A DNA stretch of 64,000 nt from contig JAOCPU010000050.1 of assembly GCA_035772785.1 (NCBI GenBank), positions 186,001 through 250,000 of the forward strand. The letters are read 5' to 3'. Numbering within the stretch: position 1 is the stretch's first letter; each line of letters opens with the position of its first letter. The notes beneath the pieces were generated by a model that searched no databases, was not told where the DNA came from, and saw only the letters and a list, made by a program, of their open reading frames with translations. The translations under genes and the position numbers were made by a program. Positions 1-11,437 of this stretch are shown one piece after another. Source of the DNA: Phlebiopsis flavidoalba. Its lineage: Eukaryota > Basidiomycota > Agaricomycetes > Polyporales > Phanerochaetaceae.

Positions 1-864
1 CCGCCCTCGCGCTCCTCCCAGCCGTCCCACCAGCCCTCGCCGTCGGCGTCGTCCATGTGGCCCGGCGCGACGTAGCGGAAGACGGTCTTCTGGGGCGCGT
101 GCGCAAATTCGACGCCGCCGGATGCGCGGCACGGTCGCGGGCGTCGTCGGCGTCGCGGGCAGATCGGCCTCCATGTCGTCATCGGACGTCGCGGACGGCG
201 AGCCCGGCACCTCGAGCCCCGGGCGCCGCGTTGTACAGGAACGTCGAGTTGAAGAGCGTCGTCGCGAACAGGCCGCGCGCGCCCGACGACGCGGGGGACG
301 TTACCTGCGCACTTGCGCATCAGCACACTCTGCGCACGTGAAAAAGAGGGCGGACCCACGATCTCGTTGAGCTCCATGTTCAGCCGTGCGAGCCGCTCGA
401 GCGCGTCCTCGATGTTCCACGTCGGCACGACGCCCACGGCGCCGTCGCGGAGCGAGCGCACGCGCACCGCGCATACTCGGACAGCTCCTCGAGCACCGCA
501 ACCCTGTCGCCCGCGGCGACGGCGATCGGCTCCTTGCGGAACGGCGCGGCGAGGTACGTCGAGCTCTCGCTCGGAAACAAAAGCCCTCGCGCACGTAGTG
601 CACGCCCTCGGCCGAGTCCTTGGCGGCCGTCTCCCAGGTCAGCTCCGAGAGGGCGAGCGGAGACGGCGGCGCGGGGGCGATCTGGGCGGGCAGCGCGCGC
701 TCGTCCTGCTGGGGGGGGATCGCCGGGGTGTCGACGAGCACGATTGGCGGTGGTCCAGATGGCCCTGCGGCGGGGGGAATATCGTCGCGGAATAGACTCG
801 AGGAACCCCAGGTGCTGTCTTCGCGCTCGGGGAAGAGAATGCTTGCGATCTGCGCATCCAGCAT
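1..864 (-). CDS. SH3-domain protein, 3' end beyond window
   Basis: The protein starts MLDAQIASILFPERED at 864, followed by a proline-rich linker and then a block (about 600 down to 360) read in two frames: VHYVREGF, then FPSESSTYLAAPFRKEPI, AVLEELSEYARV and GVVPTWNIEDALERLARLN. The Arg/Leu-rich end followed by an acidic WWDGWEE segment near 1-100 recalls fungal SH3 adaptors of the Tea4/Bud14 type, which tether phosphatase and polarity factors. That family assignment is inference; the SH3-like block is what is seen. Inserting one T in the T4 run near 580 joins the frames, so at least one break looks like a homopolymer error. The gene continues past base 1, so its C-terminus is missing. An upstream in-frame ATG near 922 is an alternative start. 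Confidence 0.6.
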
Positions 865-1919
865 CTTTTTTTTCGCGTATGTATCGAGAGGGCAGATGTT
901 GGCAAAGGGAGAAGCAGGAGTCAAAGCGAGGAGGTGATGGCGAGAGCAGGAGGGAGAAGAGAAAACTGGCAGTCGGGACGGGGTGTGGTTTTATAATGTG
1001 AGAAAGACACAGCAGCAAAGAATGTGGCGAGAAGCAGGGTAGGTGGGCTAGTTGGGAGACGGAGGCGGAAGCGCGGGTGGGTCGTGGGACGCTTTCAGGC
1101 TGCACACAGCATGATCTGTGGGGTGTAAGTGGACGCTGTGCAGGAGACACCGGGTGCGAGGGCTCGAGGAGGAGGAGGGTGCTATGTCAACTCTGGCTAG
1201 GCGCGCGCAGGGTATGTATAAGCAGCTTGCCTAGTAAAGCACCATCGGGGATCCTTGTGTCATCGCAATCTAGGTCCCCGCCCAGCTCGCAGCCCCTGCG
1301 GCTGATGCAGCTGACCCTGCCCCCATGTTGGCCTTTTCCAGTCCCATTCAGCCCCTTCTTCTCCTGTGGGAACAACCCAGGTGTCGCAGTGATGGCGAGC
1401 TAGACGCGAAAGGCTGCCGCAGCGTCGCGTCACCCAGCAGCATCTCGCAGACGATCACTCCTCCGGCCGGAGGTGATGGCCCATGGCCAGTTCCTGTTGT
1501 TGGTCGAGATGGCGGGCTGTAGACATGGTCAGTCGACCAGCTGGATATTCCGCCCTGCGTCCACAGCAACCTTCGCGTTGCGCAGCGGTGTCTTTGTAGC
1601 CAATCAGCGGTCCTTGTCTGTGCTGTGATTTAGGGCAGATTCTTCCATATCTGGGAACGCGTCAAGATCAAACCTTATTCTATTGATGACAATTCGTCCC
1701 ATCTTCACGAAGCGGGCAGTCCTACGCGTCATTCTTTCGGACCAATCACGCCAATATCGGGAGCACGGACCAGGACGCCCGCGCTCGACCTCCCCCTTGT
1801 TGCCACTCAAAACCAGGAAATCCCTCCCAGCTCATTTGGCGAAGTGGGGGCCGCGATCTTGGTCTGCCTTTCATCTTACATCCGCTGTGCCATAGCACAA
1901 TCCCACGTCTTGCTTCGTT
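865..1919. promoter_or_regulatory. divergent intergenic region
   Basis: About 1.05 kb separates the SH3 gene (-) from F-box gene A (+), so it should hold both promoters. I see CCAAT-type sequence at 1598-1603 and at 1741-1748, and pyrimidine-rich stretches leading into both starts. No credible reading frame with family resemblance was found. Confidence 0.45.
1738..1750 (+). promoter_or_regulatory. CCAAT element upstream of F-box gene A
   Basis: The 13-mer CGGACCAATCACG ends 170 bp before the ATG at 1920. The identical 13-mer sits at 7600-7612, 177 bp before the start of paralogue C. A CCAAT core at this spacing fits binding of the fungal HAP/CBC complex; function is inferred from position and conservation only. 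Confidence 0.4.
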
Positions 1920-3848
1920 ATGGCCAATCAACACCGAAAAACCTCAATGGGGCGACTACGAAAAGAGTTCGGGTGAAAGCGAGACGGACAACGACGGCGA
2001 TGCTTTCATGGGTCGAAGAAGAAGCTTTTTGCCGAGATAGCGCGTTTGCGAAAGGATGCAAAGACACAGAGGGCGCATTTTCGGAGGATTCTTAGAACGC
2101 ACACGGCGCGTGACGAAGAGCTGATGCAAATTCATCGCGCAGAGATCGCGGAAGTCACAGTAAGATTTGCATGGTTTTCGACTCTGCGTGGGAAAACTAA
2201 CATTGTGGTTTACTAGAGTGCTCTCGTCAGAGAGGAGCTTTTGAACAAGTCTATGAACACCGTCAGGTCAAAGCACAAGCCGATCCATGACATCGCGTTA
2301 CGCCTCATTTTCGATGCGCTTCTTCCCACTCGAGGGTCTTCTTGATCCCAGCCTTTCGCGAGGGCCGAACTCACCTTGGTCGCGTGCACTGCGGGATGCG
2401 CAAAGCCATCACATTGGTATGTCGCCAGTGGCACGAAGTCGGATACCCGTTTCTTTCTCTACCGTGACATCGTGTTACGACGTGTCTCGGACAGGTCGCT
2501 GCGCGCTCAATAGGACCCTCCAGGACGCACCCAGATATGGAGCACAGGTCCTAACCCTCACTTTGCTTTTTTCCAGTTCCTGGACATATGGCTCGATTTT
2601 GCGAAGACGAAGGTGTCCGATACCATCGGCCTCTGTCCTTCGCTTCAAGCCCTTGCACTAGGTCCCGTGTTCTTGTCTACCTTGGATTGCAGCTCGTGTG
2701 TGCAATCAACGCCCTTCAGCCTTACCGTGGGGTTTCACGGCGCAGTAAGAAGACGAGTTCGCAAGCTAGAGTACAACTGGCAGTCAAGCCCTAATCACTT
2801 TCCCATATGGCCGAACTACATCAGCAGCCACAACAATCTTACGCACCTCACTATTTGCATACCTTCTGGCGCCAATGTCCCTTCGGGCGTAGAATTGGAG
2901 TCCCTTCAAAATCCTCGCTCTATCCTACGCCACATCACAGCAAGACCTGCACACGCTCTCCAGCTGGAAGTTCCCCAAGCTAGACCAACTACACTTCCGG
3001 CCGTCCGTCGACAACTCACGAATGCCGCGCTCCTTCGTCGAATTCGTGGGCAAACAGACCTCCCTGCGCGTGATCGACACAGGCTGCGCCCCCGCCTGCT
3101 CGATCCCAGGAGAAACCGGCCACCCTCTGTACGCCACCCTGCATCAGGCCCCTCCCTCGCGCGTGTCCCTCGGTCCGGCGGCTCGTTATCCCCGCGCGCC
3201 TCGGCAGCGACACACACGTTCCTCGACTCGGTCCTCACCCAAGCGCAGCTCGACCACGTCGACCTGTGGACGGGCATCCGCGACGCGCGCATACCAGCAC
3301 GCCCTGCGCGCCCTCCCGTGGCGCAGCGTCCGGCTCCTCGATAGCGCGCTTGAGCGGCGCGATCGAGCTTCCGCACGTCCTCCCGCCGCCGCTAGGGGCG
3401 CTCACGCGCGCCCGACGGGCCCCCCCGCGCGAGGCGTACGTGGCACGATGTGTTTGGCATGCGTATCGTCGTAGACGGAGCGCAGTCAGTCTTCTGCGAC
3501 ATGATGAGCCGTGGCCGCACGCGCTCGGAGAAGGCACCATCTATAGCGTTGAGCACAGCGACTTTCAGTGGGTTGCGAAGCCAAATCGCGTACCAGGCCA
3601 ATAGCGATGACTCCGACAGAACAGAACGAGGAAGAGGACGACTCGAACGACTCGAGTGACATCCGGGTTATAAGTTCGTGTGGGTTAGGGATTGCGAGGA
3701 TGAGTGGTCGGAGGGCGAGGATATCGGTGCGAGTGTGAGATCGAGCTGATTGACTAAGATTGATGGTCTTTCGAGGTGGTCATCGACTCATTCCGCCACA
3801 TCGACTGAGGTTCTCGATATTTTCACCGCTCAGTTGGATGATGACTGA
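1920..3848 (+). CDS. F-box-like protein A (acidic-tail family)
   Basis: First of three tandem paralogues. The start ATG at 1920 leads, after one frame change, into PQWGDYEKSSGESETDNDGD, then a basic coiled region (AEIARLRKDAKTQRAHFRR). An intron at about 2160-2216 ends TTTACTAG and is at the same place as in paralogue C. Then comes the F-box-like core IHDIALRLIFDAL...VCRQWHEVGYPF (2285-2460), followed by an LRR-like region with SLQALALGPVF, VRKLEYNWQ and LTHLTICIPS, and the C-terminal signature TEVLDIFTAQLDDD and stop at 3846-3848. F-box proteins usually link substrates to SCF ubiquitin ligases; the substrate is unknown. At least six frame changes are needed, the most of the three copies, so it could be a pseudogene or carry sequencing errors; nearly every break is absent from copy C. 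Confidence 0.7.
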
Positions 3849-5178
3849 AATCTGTTGAACCAATTGAGACGATCACCTGAGAACGCTAAATTGCTTGGAG
3901 GATTTCTCGCTCAATGATGTTGATGTATTCGTGTTGCTTAGAGGGACATCCTCAATATACTACCTTTTGTTCGAGGCGGGAAGTACGCGAGTGCTCAGGC
4001 CTGATGACCAGCCAATCACACGTCGAGTTGTTCGTAGATGGCAGTAGTAGCGCCATGTATGAAGGCCCTTATCGCGACAAAAATAAACGACTCGCAAAAA
4101 ACGCAACTCGAACTGGAACTCGGGCGCATCAAAATACGTAGTTAGACGCTGATCCCACGCGATCCATGTAGAATCGTTCCGAACTCGCCTTCGGCTTTGT
4201 TTACGCCACTGGAGCTGGCATTGCGATGTTCATATATAACCGTACCACCACAATAAAAATATTTCATTACGCTATCCTTTCTCATGTATATGTCTTTCCA
4301 TGTCTTTCCTTGTCTATCTCACTGTATTAATCTATGCCGAACCGGGATTCGTCACCCATTAACTCGCTTTCGCTGACCCCACTCGTATTCGGCTCACAGA
4401 GTATGCTCTTGCAGCTCACATCACAAAGCACAGTGTGATGGTGAGTAACAATTTAATCTCAGCCTAGGTTATGCTAACCAAATGGTTTTTATTCTGTTTG
4501 GGCTTTGGACCAAATTATAGTGAGGCTAGACATATGTATAGTAATTAAGTTTGGAGCTTCATAAAACCACTCCAACCAAATTTCCCAGTGAAAACAGAGA
4601 TGAGCAAAATCAATCGCGAGTGCGAGTGTTGAGTTAGAATCACGTAGATACACGTGGCACGAACCACGCGAGTGATCATGCAAGTGCGAGTTCATGATTT
4701 GATCGCGCACCAACCCAAGAACGAGTTCGAATCCCGGCCGGCACGCGCGTCGCAAGAGATACCGGTACTGATTGCGAAAAACAACGCACATCCGGCATAA
4801 CAACCTTTTTGTCCGGTATCGTCCCTCAAAGCCATGCCATCACTGCTCACTGTGACTCTCATGATTTTCCCCATCATCTCCAGAAATCATGTTCATGCAC
4901 TCTTTCGCTCTTACATGTTGGCGTGATCAATAAATGGGTACTCTCATTGCTCTCCTAACACAGGAAAACCCCGGCGGCATGTTCTCGAACCGTTTCCGCA
5001 AATATCGGATTCAGAAACATGGGCTGATCATGATCTCTTGTTGCCACTGAACAAAGCACTACAAGGGGATATGCTCAGGGCTCACACAAGGGTACAAATA
5101 GGAGGTGTATATGCTCTATCTACTCTTCGCTTTCTCCTCGTCCTCTTGTTCCATTGCCACCTTCGTTTTCCTCCAGCC
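3849..5178. other. intergenic, 1.33 kb
   Basis: Region between F-box A and B. It is AT-richer than the genes, with a possible polyadenylation stretch (AATAAA-like near 4252). A CCAATCAC motif is at 4012-4019 and a CACGTG near 4650. No coding resemblance was recognised. Confidence 0.4.
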
Positions 5179-7150
5179 ATGGACGCGGGCGACTCCGAAG
5201 ACATTGTGATGGAAGTCCTCGGACGAATGGGGCTCTACGGGCTCTTCATACAACGGCTCTGAGCAATGGACGGAGGATGAGGGATCAAGTCTCCACCGAT
5301 GATGAAGACGGAGACGAAAGATGAAGACGAGGCTTGAGGATGAAGAAGAAGAAGACGAAGAGGACGAGGACGAATACGAATGGGAAGGAGACGAAGATTG
5401 AAGATGACCATTTCTCAGACTTGGGCGGAGCTGTTGCCAAGATTCGTTCTTTGCGAATGGACCTGAAGGAACAGACATTTGCACCAAGAGGAGTTAAACA
5501 GGGTCTTCAAGCAGAGAGTCTAGACGCGAGAAGGTAACCCTATATAATAATGCACTTGGGATTTACGCGAGTGCTATGACACGACAAGCTTGCAGAACAC
5601 TATAGCCAGGCAGGATTTCATGATCGCATCCATGAACGCCCTAAGACCCAAACACAAGCCAGTTCATGACATTTGCACTGCATCTCATATTCGAGGCGCT
5701 TTTCCCTCCAAGTGAACTGTTGAGTTTCCCAGTATTACGCTTGGCCCAGACTCGCCCTGGTCTCGCGCACTGCGAACGCGCAAAGCCATCGTTCTCGTAT
5801 GTCGCCAGTGGCACACAGTCGGACTCCCTTTTCTTTACGGACGGACATTGTGCTACGCCGCGTTGGACAATTTATCGCGTTATACAGGACACTTCGGTCA
5901 AACTCACAGGTATTGCTCGCAAATCCGAAGCATGACGCTGCTCTTTCAGGTTCCCGCCAACATGCAACACGTCGTGAGGAGTAGATTGCCGAACATTTTG
6001 GCCTCATGCCCCTCGCTCCAGAACCTGGCGCTAGGTCTAATACCGTTCTCCTCTACCTCGGATTGCCACAACCTGCGTTTGAAGGGCGGTCTTTCACCTC
6101 AATGCGTGATTTCTTTGACGCATTCAGACGGGTGGAGAAGCTGGAATACAACTGGAAACCCGGCACCGGGTCATATGCTCTCTCACTTCATGACAAACAT
6201 CGGCAGTCACGATTTCCTTACGCCCCTCACCATCTGTGTACCTCCTTCGACGACGACAGCAATTCCGGACATCCACTTCAAATCCTTACAAGTTCTGTTC
6301 CCTGGTGAACGTTGTGGAAAACCACGACCTCGATACGCTCTCCAGCTGGCACTTTCCCAAACTCGACCGACTCCAGTTTCGTCCTTACATCAATGACCGA
6401 TGCGTTCCACGCTCTCCTTCGTGACATTCATGGCCAAGCAGACCCATACGTTTTACGCACACTCGATCTCGGCTGCTCTCAGGACATAGGGTTCGAGTCA
6501 ACGGGACCTCACTCACTGGTTGACTACCTGAGCAACGCCATCGCGGCATGTCACTCAATCCAGCGGCTAGTCATCTCTGCACACATCGACACGGCCAAGT
6601 GTATCATCGCCTCGCCGCTCGCCGCCGTAGAGCTCGAGCACGTCGACATCTGGGCGAGCCTGTACCTCCCCCATGAGCACTTGCCCCGCCTCGGTGGTAC
6701 GCTCCGGTGGCGCTCAATGCGCCTAATTGACCGCACACTCAACGCGGTTCCAGAGCTCCCGCACCTCCTTCCCACCGACGCGCCCGAGCGGCTCTCGCGC
6801 TGTGTACAACGTATTTGGCATGTGCATCGTCGATACGGGGCGTAGTATCGTGCGACTTGATTGCCCGTGGGAGCATCCGCTCGGTGATCAGAACATATAC
6901 AGCATCGAACACCAGGCTCGACGACTTCGACTTCACAAACGTCACATTCGTGGACGAGAATGACTGGTCGGGCGACTCGAGTGTTGGAAGCGTGTCGAAC
7001 GCCGTGGATTACGATGATGAGTTGTCCGAAGGAGAAGAGATGAGCGACGATGAGGTACAGTCGCTTTCGCGCGATCGTCCGTTGGTGTCGCCGCCTCAAA
7101 CCAGTTTGACTGAGGCGCTGCGTATTCTTTCTGCCGACGACAACGCTTAG
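5179..7150 (+). CDS. F-box-like protein B (acidic-tail family)
   Basis: Second and more diverged paralogue. It begins MDAGDSEDIVMEVLG at 5179 and has a strongly acidic N-terminal stretch coded by a GA-rich repeat (5330-5400), then AKIRSLRMDLKEQ, which matches the coiled region of A and C. An intron lies between about 5536 and 5605. The core has MNALRPKHKPVHDI, LVCRQWHTVGLPF (5795-5830), LPNILASCPSLQNLAL and KLEYNW, all aligned with A and C. The C-terminal third (6400-7150) is open over long stretches and ends in an acidic region and LTEALRILSADDNA. Several one-base frame changes occur near 5695, 5880, 6120, 6330 and 6830. Likely an SCF substrate receptor by family analogy; the substrate is unknown. 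Confidence 0.72.
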
Positions 7151-7547
7151 TCATTCACACACCACTACGAATTCAAGGGGTTTGAACATTGCATGAAACT
7201 ACGTGTCCACCTAGAATAGGAATAAGTCCCGATATAAGACCATCACGTAAAGGAGAATACTATAGATTCATGTGTATGTTAGACTACGGACCAGTTGCAA
7301 CTATATACATCGGAACATCCGTTAGATAGATAGGTCTCCCCATACACCCTTTATAATATCACACTTGACTTCTCTGACCATAAAGTCGCGGTCACTACTT
7401 AGACCGTGACCGTCTTGCTGATCTAATGACACCGCGTCAGATCCATAAACTTAAACGCTGCGGCGCGCCAGAGGTCCTAGAAATCTGGGGCGACGTCGCA
7501 GGGGTATGTGTTAGAATATGTGCTGTCAGAGCAAACGCGAAACGGCC

Positions 7548-7571
7548 CAGCACCGTGGTGGCGGCCACGTG
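7548..7571 (+). promoter_or_regulatory. 24-bp shared upstream element, copy 1
   Basis: These 24 bases are identical to 9962-9985. They contain the palindrome CACCGTGGTG and end in GGCCACGTG, whose CACGTG is a typical bHLH site. The element lies 218 bp before the start of F-box gene C, while copy 2 lies 433 bp before F-box gene D. Flanks are not similar over long distances, so it is not simply part of a recent duplication. Confidence 0.5.
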
Positions 7572-7599
7572 GAATGCATGAATGCGATCAGTAAAGCAC

Positions 7600-7612
7600 C
7601 GGACCAATCACG
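7600..7612 (+). promoter_or_regulatory. CCAAT element upstream of F-box gene C
   Basis: Identical 13-mer to 1738-1750 and at nearly the same distance (177 bp) from the start codon. Confidence 0.4.
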
Positions 7613-7788
7613 ACTCGGACAGATAATCTTTCTTCATAACCTGTCGCTAAAGAACAGGGAATCCTGAGCAACTTGTTCGCGACCTAGAGCCTCAGGTATT
7701 TGTTGCACTTTCGACTCTGCCTTTCATCTTGCCACCGCCTTACCATCCCACAACTCTACGCTTCGTTTCACTTCAAGTTCGCATCGCA

Positions 7789-9673
7789 ATGTCAGTGCCA
7801 AACAATGGGAGAGGACCTCAATGGAGTGACTACGAGAAGAGCTCGAGTGAAAAACGAAACGGACGGGGATTACGGTACCTCTATGGGAGACAAAAGGGCC
7901 CTTGCCGAGATAGCGCGTTGCGAAAGGATGCAAAGACGCAGAGGGCGCATTTCCGGGGAGATTCTGAGGCAACACAAGGTGCATGACGAAGAAGTGTTGC
8001 AAAATCATCGGGCAGAAATCGCAGATGCCACAGTAGGAGCTGTACGAATGTGACTCCGCGTGAAGGGCTGACACAGTGACCTACTAGAGTGCTCTCGTCA
8101 GGCAGGAACATCTATTCGAATCAATGAACGCACTCAGGATAAAGCACAAGCCGATCCATGACATCGCATTGCGCCTCATTTTCGACGCGCTCTTCCCACT
8201 CGAAGACTTTCTTGATCCTAGTCTTTCGCGAGGACCGGACTCGCCATGGTTGCGTGCACTGCGGATGCGCAAAGCCATCACATTGGTATGTCGCCAGTGG
8301 CACGAAGTCGGATACCCGTTTCTCTACCGTGACATTGTGTTGCGATGTGTCGGACAAGCTGCTGCGCTCTATAGGACGCTCCAGGACGCTCCTAGATATG
8401 GCGCACAGGTCCAAACCCTCACTCTACTTTTCATGGCCCCCACGAACATGGTTCAATTTGTGACGACAACGGTGTCCGACATCCTCGGCTCATGCGTTGG
8501 TGTCGTTGGCGCATGTCCTTCGCTTCAATCCCTTGCGTTAGGTCCCATGTTCTCGTCTTCCTTGGACTGCGAAAAATGTGTCGAATCGCTGCCGTTCAGC
8601 CTAACCGCGGGGTTTCACGCCGCAGCAAAACTTGTCCGGAAGTTAGAGTACAACTGGCAGTTGGATCCGGGCCATTCCCCCATATTTTGGCATCATATAC
8701 GCAATTATGACCATCTTACGCATCTCACCATCTGCATACCTTCTGTCCACCGCACACCTCCAGGTGTAAACTTCAAATCCCTTCAAATCCTCGCTCTATC
8801 CTACGTCACATGTCAACAAGATCTCCATTCGCTCTGCAGCTGGAAGTTCCCCCAGCTGGATCAACTGCGCTTCCGCCCTGCCATCGACAGCACACGAATG
8901 CCACGCTCCTTTGTTGAATTTGTGAGTAAGCAGACCTCACTGAGCATGCCTCGACATCGGCTATAGCTACAGCATCGCCTACTCGGAAATAGGAGAAGTT
9001 GAAGTAGAAACTGATCACTCCCTGTACGACCACCTGTACCAAGCCCTCCGCGCGTGCCCCTCTATCCAGCGGCTCGTAATCCCCGCAAGCGACGGGAAAG
9101 TCGCGGCACGTCCTCGACTCGGCCCTTGACCAAGTACAGCTCGAACATGTCGACGTGTGGACGCCCCATCCATGACACGCGCCTGCCGCGTCTCATCCCC
9201 TCCCTCCCCTGGCGCAGCGTGCGTCTGCTCGATGGCGGGCTGAACTCCGTCAATGATCTTCCACACATCCTCCCGCCGTGGACGTCTGCGCGGCTCAAGG
9301 ACCTCCCGCGCGAGGCGTACTCGTACGAATATCTTTGGTATGGGTCTCGTCGAGACGGTGCGCAGCATCGTGCGGCATGACCAGCATGAGCCGTGGCCAC
9401 ATGTGCTCGCGTGAGAGCAACATTTTCGGCGTCGAACACAGCGATTTTCAATGGGACGCCAAGTCGGACGATGACGAGCAGGATGACAGCGAAGATGCAG
9501 AGGACGACGACTCGTCGAGTGATCCGGACTTTGAGTTCGTGTCGTCTGATGAATGGTCAGAGGGAGACAAATCAGAGGATTGTGATTATGACAGCGAGGA
9601 GTCACTTGATCAGACTACGTACGCTGAGGCATTGAATATTTTCACTGCCCAGTTGGACGATGATTGGGATTGA
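7789..9673 (+). CDS. F-box-like protein C (acidic-tail family)
   Basis: Best preserved paralogue. The start ATG at 7789 gives MSVPNNGRGPQWSDYEKSSS. After frame changes come RAEIADAT and an intron 8033-8087 (GTAGGA...CTACTAG), then one long open exon, 8088 to about 8940: SALVRQEHLFESMNALRIKH, an F-box-like core IALRLIFDALF with ITLVCRQWHEVGYPFLYRD (8160-8330), and leucine-rich segments such as SLQSLALGPMF and HLTHLTICIPS. Later blocks (9060-9400) need about four one-base shifts. The last exon region (9400-9673) is open and codes for an acidic tail that ends AEALNIFTAQLDDDWD. By family it should act as an SCF adaptor. The conserved C-terminal IFTAQLDDD motif is shared with copy A and loosely with B and may be a binding peptide (inference). 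Confidence 0.8.
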
Positions 9674-10417
9674 GCGCCTTAAACGCTAAACTATTGAGCA
9701 AATAATCTCCAGTTCAATGAACATCTCACATATTTATGTTGCGACACGCTCAACGCGCTACCCAAGCATGAGATGAGAAGAGGGCATAGTCGCACCACGA
9801 TCCTGTGCCCGACGGCAAGACTTGTAGAAGATAGGAGCTCCGTTCGCGGGCATGACCCTAAGCGACACAGAGCATTTACGGGAATCACAACGAGGAGTTG
9901 GGGTTCAGCAAAACGTTGAGACTTGTCGCGCCAGGACAAGAGTATTCAATGCGCCAATATTCAGCACCGTGGTGGCGGCCACGTGTAGCTCGTGATGCCA
10001 TCGGCGTCGTAGAAAACGCTCTGTTGTTTCCCTTGTTCGCGTCCTACTTACTGTGCATGTCGCAAGCAGCTGAGATTCTTTTATGCGATTTTGTTGGATT
10101 GATCTCCACGACATCATGGAACACCTAGCGGCGTTCCCGATCCATCATATGTGCGTGGCGTGTGCTCTGCTCGAGGTTCTCAGGCTATTGCATAACGGAC
10201 CAAATATCATTTGACTCATTGATTTATGGTGCTGCATTTTATTGATATGTCTGGTAGGTATATATACTACCAACGGCGATCAATTTCTTGACGTAAACAC
10301 CGCGGCGACTTGCATGACCTGCTAGCGTGTGAGCGCCCCCTCTACACGGTCTTGTGCTCCCACCACCATCCAACATCACTCAGCTCTTCGTCTACAGCCC
10401 ACAGAACTCTTCGTAGG
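9674..10417. promoter_or_regulatory. intergenic region / promoter of F-box D
   Basis: Non-coding stretch with the second copy of the 24-bp element at 9962-9985 and a CGGACCAAAT sequence near 10196. A TATA-like run TATATATAC lies near 10259. Confidence 0.4.
9962..9985 (+). promoter_or_regulatory. 24-bp shared upstream element, copy 2
   Basis: Exact copy of 7548-7571, containing CACCGTGGTG and GGCCACGTG. It lies 433 bp before the F-box D start at 10418. Confidence 0.5.
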
Positions 10418-11437
10418 ATGTCGGAGAGCAGCCTTCCGGAAGAAATGGTCCATCGGATTCTCGCGTTCCACTTCTTTGTCGAGCAGTGGTTGCCTGGCTA
10501 TGAAGACAGAGACCGCGTGCGCGACCTTGAAGATGGCTTTGCGGTACAAAAAATCGACATCCGAGGCCGCGCGACCCTAGGCCGCTCCTCGTATCGCGGC
10601 GGTGGCACCGTATCGGGGCACCGCTCTTCTACGCATATGCAGTTCTGTCCACGCCCGGGCGCCGTGACACGCCTCGCGCAAGCACGCTGAAGAGGCGTCG
10701 CGAGCTGCGGCCCGCGCTGCATACGCTGTGGCTGACCTGCGGCCGGCAGGGCAGAAACGAGTTCCCCCAGACGCTGTACGCTCTCGCGCAACGCGCACCC
10801 GCGGTGCGCGTGCTGGTGCTGAGCACGCGTGTGTCGTCGCCCACACGCGGAGGTGCGCGGACTGCGCGACGCGCTGCCCGTGTTTAATCCCGAGGCGCTG
10901 GTTGTCAGCTGTGAATATTCTGTGGCGAGAGACAAGGAGAAGATTCTGCATGAGTGGATCGCACGAGCCGCCATAGGACCCGCTGGACTCGTCTTGCAAG
11001 TGTCCTCCGCAAATGCCTGTTAATGTGGACGCTGATGCGGTGGTATTTAGACACGCGTGTACCTACTACAGTGTGACCCGGCCCGGCCACCCAGCCTTCT
11101 GCATTGGCCAGTATTCGGCTCGGCCCCTCTTCGCGAAGTATGGATCGGGTGCAAAGGCGAGCCTGACTGGTATCCGCACACAATTCTTTATATCCCCCCC
11201 CGAGCCCCGACCTTTTAACCCGCAAGATTACGCACGCATCTGATCAACGTGGCGCAAAATCTCGACCTCCGGATTCTCTACGTAGAGATGCCCAATAAGG
11301 CGATGAAGTGGTGCCTGGACACGATACAACTGCGTGTCACAGACGACGAAAGTCGGCAAAGGGTCGAACGTTACAGAGAAGTAGTCACAATTGTCGCACG
11401 CCGCATGCGTAAGCCTCATATCTCACGTCACCATTGA
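10418..11437 (+). CDS. F-box-like protein D
   Basis: The start MSESSLPEEMVHRILAFHFF is a typical F-box first helix. After a frame change near 10550-10585 it continues PLLVSRRWHRIGAPLFYAYA, the second half of the basidiomycete F-box-like domain, then ELRPALHTLWLTC, TLYALAQRAPAVRVLVLSTR, and ALPVFNPEALVVSCEYSVAR (about 10870-10920). The C-terminus AQNLDLRILYVEMPNK...VVTIVARRM ends at 11437. It does not share the acidic tail of A-C and belongs to a different F-box subfamily. At least three breaks are present. Predicted role: SCF substrate receptor; substrate unknown. Confidence 0.65.

Larger units (their letters stand above)
7151..7788. promoter_or_regulatory. intergenic region / promoter of F-box C
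   Basis: Holds the 24-bp element shared with the region upstream of F-box D (7548-7571) and the CCAAT 13-mer shared with F-box A (7600-7612). No coding resemblance was seen. Confidence 0.45.

Noticed and set aside
4725..4734. GTTCGAATCC resembling a tRNA B box
   Set aside because: The flanking bases cannot form the T-stem and no cloverleaf or A box fits upstream.
5330..5400. GA-rich repeat as a microsatellite
   Set aside because: It encodes the acidic stretch of F-box B, which fits the family's acidic regions, so it is coding low complexity.
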